From Ceratobasidium sp. AG-K (taxonomy: Eukaryota; Basidiomycota; Agaricomycetes; Cantharellales; Ceratobasidiaceae), in NCBI GenBank assembly GCA_037039685.1, contig JAWNGF010000001.1:7316001-7380000 (forward strand): DNA of 64,000 nt. Direction: 5' to 3'. The position numbers were made by a program, and so were the translations under genes. The notes under the pieces were generated by a model. That model had not been told where the DNA came from. It ran no database searches and worked only from the letters and a program-made list of their open reading frames with translations. Numbering within the stretch: the first letter of the stretch is position 1; every line of letters begins with the position of its first letter. Positions 36,301 through 45,887 of the stretch are shown piece by piece.

Positions 36301-38549
36301 AAGCGATGAGAATTTTTATTCACTGCGAGAGTCAGTGAAGCTACCCACCAAACGGAAGAACGCGGCCATTGTCAAGAACGTGATATAACTATCCTCAAAT
36401 AATTAGCATCCTCGCCCACGCACCAGGGAGGCAACTCACATGAAGAGATAAAACGTAAAGAATGCCCCAGCACTCCTCTGCAACCCGCACATGAAATAGA
36501 CAATAATCGAAAAGAGCAGGATCCGGATCGAGGTGAGGGGGATGTCCGCGATGGTCTGGGCAACCGAGAGGGCACTCGCGCGATAAAACCGGTAAGAGAG
36601 TTGCTTGTACAGGATTGGTCGGCCAGTCATCATCGCCGGCTAAATAGGGACATATTAGTTGGGGCCAAGCCTATATATGCGGAGAGACCAACCAATTCGC
36701 TAAAGGCATTGAGAGCATTGAATAGTAGTGCCAAGAAAATGACGCCTCCGCGAGTGAATGCGCCGGCTGAAGTAAGCGGAAGGTTCAAGTACACAGTACC
36801 AGTAAGGATAGAGATGATAATGGCAGTCGCAAAGCTGGTAAAGATGGAGAACTGCACAAGGTTTAGTACTCCACCTCAATACGAGGGCTGGCAAAACTCA
36901 CCGTATCCTGAATCTGCATCAGCCACTGGCGCCAAACCAAGGTCTTGACCATGCTGAAGTAGCTAACGACGTGGGGGTCCTTGTGAGACACATGCTTGCG
37001 CTTCTCCTCCTGAGTAGCCTGGAGGAACTGCTGCTTCGCACCGCTCGGCTCGTTCTCCTCCCGCCTCCACTCATCTTGCATCGCGGTGCGCTCAGCAACC
37101 ATCTGCGACCAGTACTTGCTCTCGCGGAATGCAGCAGCCAGCTGGTCGGGCGTCGAGGGAACATCCGCCTCAGACCGACCCTCGGCAAACGCGCGCTCGT
37201 TTGGGTCCGTGCATCCCGTAAGATAGTCGGCGGTGGTCTGGCGAGGAAGGTTGCGGAACCCGAGAGAGAGCATATAGTCGCGAGCCTCCTTGGCGGGACC
37301 GAAATAGACCTGGCGCCCCTCGTCGATGAGCAAGACCTTGTCGAACTGGTCGTAGATGCCCTCGCCGGCTTGGTAGAGCGAGACGAAGGTGGTGAGCCTG
37401 AAGATGTCGGTCATGATGCGAAGGGACTTGGCATAGTCGAGGGCGGTGGAGGCGTCGAGGCCACGGGTCGAGTTGTCCCAGGAAAGAACACACGCGCGGG
37501 ACGACTACAATAGAGATGAGCATAAGATAAACGAAAGATACATAACTTGACCTACCATCATCTCGGCGATAGAGACACGCTTGCGCTCACCTCCTGAGAC
37601 ACCACGCATAAATTCGTTACCGACAACGGTGTCTCGCGTATGAGTAATGTTTAGCATCGACAAGAGCATGTTAAGGATATCATCGTTGAGCTGGGCACGG
37701 GTCTGCTCGGGGAGTAGACGCCCAGGAGACTTCAGGTTCAGGGCAAATTGCAAAGTCTGGGCAACGGTCAAGATAGGATAGTGAATATCATCTAGATGGA
37801 ATGCAATTAGCGTTAATAAACCCTGAAGGACTTGGCGTACTTGCCTTCCATGTTGTACGCTGCCTCGCCGGCAAAGCGTTTGCCAAATTCCTGTGCGGGA
37901 ATACCCGCATATTGCACGCTGCCATCGACCTGAAGGAAGCTCCCACGCTGGTTGGCGATGGTCTTGAGGAATGACGAACAGCCTGCACCGGGTCGCCCGA
38001 GGACGAGAACCATCTCGCCTGGCCTAACGGCGCCATTGAACGAATGCAAGATGTTTTTGGGCGCACTAGGTTTCTTCCCGAGGAGAGAAGCGCCGATGAT
38101 GATGGGCGAAAGGAAGAACTCCTTGACCGCATCGGGGAAAGTTCGCACATCTATGAGGATTGTGAGCGAGATCCAGGAAGAAACCACCGGCGCTACTTAC
38201 AAATCTTGACGCCGCCAACACCGATTACACGCAGGTCCTCAAAGGTTACACCAACGTGCTTGTGCGCGAAACCTGCCTCGTCTGCTTGGCCCGAAGTCGT
38301 ACGCAGATAGTCGAGGAGGTCAAATGTTTCTTGTTTTTCGACGTCGTTATCGGGGTCGCCTTTTTCGCCGTGACGAGTACTTTGGCGGGTTAATCGACGT
38401 GCCAGTTCATGGAACTGTTTTTCGGCATCTTGGACGTCAACTCCGTCCCTGTGAGTGTGTTTTGAAGGATCCTCCATGACCTCCGAGACGGCCCGCGAAG
38501 GAACGGCGGTCGCTGGATCGGAGGCGATACCAGGCTCGATATGAGACAT
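33334..38549 (-). CDS. PDR-type ABC transporter (ABCG), complete
   Basis: Seventeen exons (38201-38549, 37845-38150, 37556-37791, 36902-37504, 36693-36851, 36440-36639, 36349-36388, 36155-36288, 36026-36097, 35859-35971, 35684-35807, 35086-35631, 34158-35033, 34000-34105, 33860-33949, 33549-33807, 33334-33494) sum to exactly 1457 codons plus stop. NBD1 has the degenerate fungal Walker [10 protein letters not shown] (about 168-176), [17 protein letters not shown] and [13 protein letters not shown]1 follows. NBD2 has GASGAGKTT (about 866), [13 protein letters not shown] and [10 protein letters not shown], then TMD2. Thus NBD1 is catalytically atypical and NBD2 canonical, as usual for PDR exporters. 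Intron 2 (37792-37844) is GC-AG. Start MSHIEPG at 38549; an upstream in-frame ATG exists. It is the inverted paralogue of 1-3817. Confidence 0.95.
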
Positions 38550-40464
38550 AGAGCGAAAGTGTAGGGAGTGAGGCATCATCATCCGTCACGGAGCATATCT
38601 GTGAGGTGAAATCTGTGACTGATAACCTCACGTGACAAATTGCCAGTGACTGGTGATGCACCTTGCGTCAGTGGAGCTTCTTCAAGTTTGTGCACGTCCT
38701 CCGTTTAGCAGTTCCAACCCAATGCCTATACTATGCAAGCACATACGCCGCTGTACGTGCATACATTCAGTATATATGTGCGCGGTTAAGGGAGTTTACC
38801 CCTCCGAGCACCCCCTCATTCAAGTCAATCCTAGGCCTGCCGCATCGGATAGTTTAAATTGGAAATCCTACGCGGGAGATGACAGCGATCAGGGCTGACT
38901 GCTCAGAAATGGATGCGCCTAACCGCGGCCAAGCCATCGGTACGTAGTCTTGCACGCGAGTACTTCCAAGCGGGCAAGAATCGGGATGGTTATTTTAGCA
39001 CCACACATATATGTCGACAGATTACACATGCGGCGGACATCCTGGCTAAACTATTCACCGTTCCAACCCCCTCGAAAAACATCAAAGCTTACTTATTTCC
39101 CGCGCATATGACCCTAACGGAAGACAATCCGGAGTCGCATTGACGATAACGTGCCGCAGATGGAGCGATAGCTCACGTTGTTCACCATATACGGTCGATG
39201 GCAAGAAAAAGTTGATGTTCTTCCTTTCGCTTTCCGCTGGACCACTCGCAAGCTCGCAAACTCCCGCGTCAAGTTCGTACATAATCGCTTACTAATCCCC
39301 GCGCATACTGTGCTTCCTATTGACTCCACATTGTCCCAGCGCGTACATGTGAAGCTACCCGCGCTTCGTCAAATCTGCATTTGCATCGTCAAGGTTCACC
39401 ACACCCGCGCAATGACTCGAAGGTAGCGCAAAGGTATTATTCTGGGCGCTCCAACCATGGGCTGATGATATCATTCGAAACCGGTAGGGGAACCAGCAGC
39501 ATGGAACACGAGGTCGGCGCATGGGACATATCTTATTGGAGGTTGTCCTCGAGGAGGATATCCACGGTGGAGGCGGGTGGAGGGGAGTGGAGGGGAGAAG
39601 CCGGCACACGACATTGCGTAGTACTTTCGGCGCTTGGTCACCCTATTACCGTGATCGGGGAAATGATTCCCTTCTCAAGACTGTGCATGCTAGGGATAGC
39701 ATACATTCTCTGATTGCAACACCAACGGCCCCACTCATCTCTGGCACCGCTCGCGTCACTCGCACAATTTAAAGACTTCTTTGTTGACCGTGTTCACCGG
39801 TCTGATGAATATCCTTTCAAGTCTCTCAGGTATGCAATATTATAAGAAATCACACGGCGGTAACGACGGGCATACCGGCATGTGAATCCACCACAAATTA
39901 TTCGTGTGGGGAGCCGCTTCTCCCCCTCACCGGAATCCAACAACAACACGCGAGAACGATTCCAGCGTAACGCTCAACGATGGACACACGAAACCCGACG
40001 CGATTGGCTCCCTAACCGCGCTCTCGGAACCGAAAGTCACGTGCCGACCGATGACTCGATGGCGCAACTCTATCGCAGCCCGGCTTGGTTTCCTTGTTTG
40101 CGCAATAACGTTTTCGTCAACAAGGCACTGTAAAGTCACCCACACTCGAACCCTCGAGGAGTTTCGTCGTAAACTCTGCTCAATGTGGTCAAAGGAGCGC
40201 ATACAGGCGCTGTGCTGAGATCTCACTCTGAGCGTTCTTCTTGACTGGATCTCAGACTCGACGACTGTCGCACCGCTCTGTAAAGTTTGCCTATGGGCTG
40301 GAAAAGGAGGCATTGGGAGCTTGGATGACTCGAGGGGCTTGTGCTGGGGCTTTCTGCTGCGACTGGAGGGTTAAAGAGCCCTCGCTCGAGGGAATTAATC
40401 CCCATCACGAACACACTCTCCTTACGATTTTTCTTAATCCACTGTATTCTAGTCTACGTGTATT
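38550..40464. other. Intergenic, 1.9 kb
   Basis: The ABC promoter lies at its left end. Several open frames on both strands overlap between 38650 and 40420; none has convincing domain content or splice structure. Weak resemblance of 39000-39110 to a retroelement tail is not enough to annotate. Confidence 0.5.
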
Positions 40465-41696
40465 ATGTTTAAACCTATCCGCTGTACCAAGTCTGCTGGT
40501 CAGACCCGAACGAGCATCTATGGGTACATCCTACCCTGCAGTACGTCCCATCCCTCTCCAATATTCCAACTCACTAACGAGTTATAGAACACCTTGTTTG
40601 CATACCTTGCTACGACTCGTGCATTACCCCCACCGGCGGACGACACCTCGGGACAATCCACACCGGAACCTGCCCGACCGGAACTTGCTATGCGAATTTT
40701 CGGACCACCAATGCGCGCAAATGGAGTCCTATCGAATTGGGCGAGCAGAGGATGTGCGGATCGGTTATTGGTGAGTTGGTAGAGCTAACCAGCGCGGGCG
40801 TTGGGAGGGTAAATTCGCCAGAGCCGGAATCTGGGAACAATGAAGAAGGGGAAGAGGCGGAGAGTAGTCAGCAATCGACTTCGCTTTTTACGACTGCTTC
40901 GGATGCGGATAATGCGGAACGAGTTAAATTTATTCAAGACGCTGTCGAGGAGGACGAGGACGAGGATCAGGGCCAATCTGTCGAAGTGGAATCGACTTGG
41001 TGAGTCCACTTTACAATCGTAATAATAAAATCTGACTTGCACAGGAGTGAACCCGGATCCGGATACACGACACCACGAAACGAAACGTTTTTGGACATGA
41101 CGCATAGCTCGCCACTGATTATTTCTTCTTCCCAGAGTTCGCCAGGTAACGTCAACGCCAGCGTCAAATCGAGCACCAGGTAAGCCTGCATCGTCCAGGT
41201 AGACTACCACTCATCGCGCTCCAGTACTCGTCGCCGCCATTCGGAAAGCATCGCATCACCAAGCAAATCGGCAAAAAGGCGCAGGACGACATCAAACGAG
41301 AACCAAGGCCCAGTGCCACTCGAGCGCGTTCTAGAAGCGATCAAGTCCAAGAAGCCCAAACGGTCTCGGTCGCAACTATCAGACGTAACCAACGACGGAC
41401 GGGTAAGTCGATCGTACATCCAAAAACTTCCCTAATGTCCATACAGGAGGCGAATCGGCAGCGGCTGTGGAGGTCGGACGAGCACGTCTCGTTTAGCTCT
41501 CAGGAGAAGAACGAAGCGTGCGTTATTTGTATTTGTGATTTCATCTGGTTCTAATAAATGTCCGTAACCAAGTCACGACGAGGTGTACGGATACGAGGCC
41601 AGGGCGCAGGCCAAACTCGAGCGAGGCGACTCGGATGACGAGGAGGAATACGCTATCCATTCGAGCAGCCCGGTTGATGTAGGTGAATACCGATAG
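40465..41696 (+). CDS. Protein with cysteine-rich RING-like N-terminus and disordered basic C-terminus
   Basis: Six exons (40465-40540, 40588-40999, 41045-41179, 41225-41402, 41447-41517, 41573-41696) give 331 aa in frame. The N-terminus has C25-K-H27-x2-C30-x2-C33 (ILPCKHLVCIPC), C37 and C54-x4-C59 (CPTGTC), resembling the middle and end of a RING finger. A normal first CxxC pair is not seen, so it may be atypical or start upstream. Then follow an acidic stretch (VEEDEDEDQGQSVEVE), serine-rich parts, and a basic region with AKRRRTTS and KSKKPKRSRS that could be a nuclear signal. A ubiquitin-ligase role is possible but unproven. Another frame with an ATG at 40520 was rejected because it dies at 40774. 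Confidence 0.65.
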
Positions 41697-42307
41697 AGAT
41701 GTGTTTGGTTGCCAATGTAGCCATATTCCGAGTGACTACGCCCCTTTTTCGCGTAGTTACTGCTGCCTTGTTCCAAATGGATGAATTGTTGATTGGATTA
41801 CAATGGGTGCTACAATGGGTGCTATAAGGAGTATTACAGTGGGACATAGGGGTTAATGAAACGAGGGGAGTTTCAGTCACCTCGGTAACCGGCTAGGGTT
41901 GTTTGGTGCCACGATGGCATCGTTGGGCCGGGTTTAGTCCGTGCGCCACGCTGGGCGGTTGATCAACTCGACGATTTGCTCTCTCCCATCACCTCTCGCC
42001 GCTGCAGCTGATCTCGTGTAAGTCGTGCGGGGTGTCGGCGCCAAACGTGCTGACGTAGTCCAGGATCGAACCTTGGATCCGCACCTCGTTCTCAACCACC
42101 ACCGTCGTCCTCTGCATTTGCAAGGTGAGTGTTTTTATTGCGGGGGCCGCGTGGGCAATCAACACGAGCCAATAGGCACGCCTGCCACGAGGCTGATGTG
42201 TGTTGGCGTTTGTGGCCTCTTATGGAGTGCCGCCGCCTGATCCCTGCCGTCAACCGTTCTAACATTTGTCGTATTTTAGCAAAGCCTCTTTTCTACCACT
42301 CTCGACA
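41697..42307. promoter_or_regulatory. CDC42 upstream region with a probable 5' UTR intron
   Basis: A GCAAG|GTGAGT donor at 42125 and a CTAAC branch-like site near 42259 precede TTTTAG ending at 42279. This leaves a 28-nt leader before the CDC42 ATG, suggesting a 155-nt leader intron. The rest is pyrimidine-rich promoter-like DNA. Confidence 0.45.
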
Positions 42308-42976
42308 ATGCAGACTATCAAGTGTGTGGTGGTTGGTGATGGTGCTGTTGGAAAGGTGTGTGTTGGAACATCTGTGCCAACATGCGCTGACCCCCGATAA
42401 GACGTGTCTGCTCATCTCGTATACTACGAACAAGTTCCCGAGCGAGTATGTGCCCACCGTGTTTGACAACTATGCGGTGACCGTCATGATCGGCGACGAC
42501 CCATACACCCTCGGATTGTTTGACACTGCTGGCCAGGAGGACTATGACCGCCTGCGCCCGCTGTCCTATCCGCAGACAGACGTCTTTCTCGTGTGCTTCA
42601 GCGTGACGTCACCCGCGTCGTTTGAGAACGTCAAGGAGAAGTGGTTCCCCGAGGTCCACCACCACTGCCCCGGTGTCCCCTGCCTGATTGTCGGCACTCA
42701 GGTCGATCTGCGAGACGACCCCGCCGTTATCGAGAAGCTCTCGCGCCAGAAGCAGCGCCCGGTGCCCCAGGAGGCCGGCGAGAGGCTGGCTCGTGAGCTC
42801 GGCGCCGTCAAGTATGTAGAGTGCTCTGCCCTCACCCAAAAGGGCCTCAAAAATGTGTTTGACGAGGTGTGTGGATTGTTCGTGGCAAAGTCACCTTATT
42901 CACCAGTTTACAGGCAATCGTGGCGGCCCTCGAGCCCCCGGTCGTGAAGAAGAAGAGCAAATGTGTGATTCTCTAG
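42308..42976 (+). CDS. CDC42: Rho-family GTPase CDC42
   Basis: Three exons (42308-42355, 42402-42866, 42914-42976) encode exactly 191 aa, the standard Cdc42 length. It begins [20 protein letters not shown] (P-loop GDGAVGKT with Gly12) and has effector loop [11 protein letters not shown], switch [19 protein letters not shown], guanine motif [22 protein letters not shown] and a polybasic KKKSK before the CVIL CaaX box, whose final Leu predicts geranylgeranylation. Cdc42 controls polarity and hyphal tip growth at the plasma membrane (family knowledge). The family tends to have TGPSLRI-like residues at some positions; [14 protein letters not shown] here is the normal fungal form. Confidence 0.98.
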
Positions 42977-43418
42977 TCATCTTGCGTCTTCTACACGAAT
43001 GCCACGACCATTTTTACGCTCTACATTGGCCCCCTTCTGTCTGGATCCCCATATATCCCGAGGCTCCTTCCTTCTCCATCTAGTGATACTCATCCCTTTA
43101 CTGATCGTCCCCTAATCTCCCACCGGGCAGACCAAGAGGGCAGCGGGCGTCACGGGTTGTTTATGGTTTTGCTCCATGTTGTTTTATCCACATTTTTTGT
43201 CTACTATTAAACTTTTTTTCTTATATCTTTGCTGCTTGCGCGATGTACATCAGACTTGCCACCTGGGTCGAAACTCAACCAGACAAGAACTCGGCTGTCC
43301 ATTTCGCTAGATTGTAGAGTTTGTTACGTAATGGGATTGCCTAATTATCAACAGGGCGCACGGTAGTCAACAGTCAGACGACTCGGATCATGATACATTT
43401 TATCCCGTTTTCAGTATT
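42977..43418. other. Convergent intergenic region, 0.44 kb
   Basis: 3' flanks of CDC42 and the adhesin-like gene. T-rich runs around 43190-43220 may belong to 3' processing signals. Confidence 0.5.
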
Positions 43419-44993
43419 TTAGTCAAAGAACAAATCTACGGGCGCCAAGACGGATGTCAGCTTGACCTCGCCCGGAGCATGTTCAGCGGTATCATCGCTG
43501 CTCCACTCGATCCAGCCCTCCTTGACAGACCCGTTCTTGTCAAACTGCAAGTGCCGCTCGCGGCCCTCTCCGGCCGGATCCTTGCGGTTCGTCAACGTGA
43601 CCGTGGGTGCGCGCATTACGCCCGAGACCGTGAAGTGACCTTCGTACGCTGCGTTGACGTGTGCGCTCACTGCTCCGTTTGCGTTGCTTGCTTGGAGGAA
43701 GAAGCCGGATCCGATGGGCTGCTCGGCGATCTTGAGTTCGATGGGCGAGTTGGCATTGCTATAGGCGAGGTGGTAGTCTGGGCGAGGGTGGAAGTCGCCG
43801 GCTTTGAGATACACGGTCGTGTCGGTTTTGCTACCAACGATATCAGTGGAGTGAACGGAAACAAGACGAGGTGACTCACCCATTGGCGTTGCTCACATGG
43901 ATACTCCCCGCCTGAGTGAGCGTAAGGTTGGCCGAGATGGGCGAGTTGGCATTGGTCAAGACAAGTTGAGACGCGCTCGTGATGTTCGCAACGATGGGCC
44001 CATTTGCGTCGTGGACCAACACCGCATTGGCAACAACCGACTACAAATAGGGTTAATTAATGGAAGCCTAAATGATACGCGACTCGGGCTTGCCTTGATG
44101 GTGATGGGGACGTTGGCAGCCGAGAGTTGAACCTTGGTAAAGTTGATCGTCGCGAGGTCTGGGATGATGTGCTCGAATTGTCCGAGACGAGTTTCGAATG
44201 CGTTCAAGTTGCGCTGCGACCCATCTGACGAGACTGGGACAAAGACTTTGACACTAAACGCGGGCCATTCCCTCTGGCCGTGACCCTCGTGGTCCCGGGG
44301 TGACTGGACAAAAGTCAGAACCGAATCGCAGAATCATACGATCGTGCTCACATAAATCCCAACACCATACTTCTCGTCGTCGCCCGTGCTAGGCAACACA
44401 CACACGCGAGCCGTACCCCTCGGATCCTTGAGAACCTCGACCTCGGCCACAACCTGCTCCTTGTCCGACTCGACGGGTACAACCTCGAACCGACTCTTGT
44501 CGATCGGGCCCCACGATACAAAATGGTACCGCTCGGACGAAGTGGGAATGCTAAACGTAAACTTGTCGCCTTCTTCTAGGCGCCTGGACGAGGCCGTCGT
44601 GGTCTGCTCGCTGATTTGGGATTTGGAGTGTTCTGGGTCGTAGTGGTCCCAGACGGCGCATCCTTCTGCATCGTGGTCCATTCGGTTCATGTCGAGGTCA
44701 ATGTCCCAGCCGGGGCCGTGGATGTGCCCGTGGCTGGAGCGGTGCCAGTGCTAAACATACTTGATCAATGACTGTTAGAACCGCGATTGCATTGAACTTA
44801 CCCTGAGGTGCCAGTGATACCCAAACCAAACGGCTTCAAGCAGTGCAAGACTGATGATCAACGACTTGAGGAATGTATAACGCCGGCGAGGAGGTTCCGG
44901 CGTGACGTAGTATACAGCAAGAGGTTGAACTGGAACAAAGTTCACAGCGCCGTACTGTGGTACGTCCTTTTGGGACATGTACGATTGGGACAT
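43419..44993 (-). CDS. Single-pass membrane protein with adhesin-like beta-repeat domain
   Basis: Five exons (44802-44993, 44352-44750, 44094-44303, 43880-44040, 43419-43830) encode 457 aa in frame. A cytosolic N-terminus with a PPRRRYTF stop-transfer cluster precedes one membrane span (LKSLIISLALLEAVWFGYHW). A His-rich segment (HWHRSSHGHIHGPG) follows, then a beta-rich ectodomain with SNAN/DANGP repeats (VHDANGPIVAN, LTNANSPISAN, VSNANG, YSNANSPIEL, QASNANGAV). The plan matches 17869-19720: type II anchor, His/Gly linker, repeats with Asn-Ala motifs. Intron 44041-44093 uses a GC donor (AAG|GCAAGC). Function unknown; surface location is inferred from topology. Confidence 0.82.
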
Positions 44994-45887
44994 GGAATGA
45001 ATCTGCGGTTGACGACGGTGGGTGCCAAGCGAGGTGCTTTTATAAGTCGTCTAGAGCCCCGAGATGATGACTTGTGTGGCTGCGCCGCAATGGGCTTCTT
45101 GCTGTTCGCAGTGTGGGTTCCACGGTAGGGCTGCGGTAGACCATGTGGGAGAGCGGAGGTTATACTGGGAAAGGAGATGACAAGTGATCACGAAGTCACG
45201 TGGAGCCCGTTTTTGTAGGTCAGAACATAAAGTGTGCGAACACAAAGTTCAGTTATGTATGCAACCCCCGAGATAATACAAGGAGGCGCAAGAGGAGCCG
45301 CTGCAAAGGTCATGAGGAACATGCAGGCAAGTCAGGGCTCATCCGGGCCATGGAGCAGAGTCATCACGTGAAATGCATCACCATCTCGCTGCAAACTTAC
45401 GTTAGCCTTATCGACGACGTGTGAATCATGTTGACTTGCTCTGAAGAGTCTGAGCTCAAAGCGTCTATTCTGGTTGCAAAGCTACAAGCCCAGACCATCG
45501 ACGCCTCACTCTGAGTGTATTGTATCTGGCCGGTTATATCCGGGCTCCTATCCCTGGCAACCTGATTTGATGTCCCTACGATGCATTCTTGCATATCCGC
45601 CTGCTCAAAATCTATCTGCCGTATCTCTGACTCGTTGCTGGGCTGGTATTGGTCATTCGGGACCGAAACGGCGCACGGCGCTCTATTTGAATGATCCATC
45701 AAATTCTTACGGCGGCCCGCCCCCCGACGTATGACTCGACCTGCCCAAAAAGGGAATTCTCATCACGCCGCATCATTGCAACAAACAATGCGCTCCGCTT
45801 CGCGTCGGGGCGGGAGCGCATCCCGCCCCTGTATAAATCCTGGCGGGCGGCGACCTGTCGGGCTCCATCCCCGCGGTCTAAATCCAG
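44994..45887. other. Intergenic, 0.9 kb, between divergent genes
   Basis: Promoters of the adhesin-like gene and the first Zn2Cys6 regulator. Short open frames on both strands are not supported. Confidence 0.5.
45832..45838 (+). promoter_or_regulatory. TATA box of first Zn2Cys6 gene
   Basis: TATAAAT about 50 nt upstream of the ATG at 45888, inside an otherwise GC-rich stretch. Confidence 0.55.

Noticed and set aside
38940..39120. Possible Copia-type retroelement tail (ADILAKLF)
   Set aside because: Only a few residues resemble the motif; there is no reverse transcriptase, integrase or LTR nearby.
40520..40770. Alternative start at 40520 reading a proline-rich exon
   Set aside because: That frame meets stops just after 40770, while the frame from 40465 continues through all downstream exons with correct phases.
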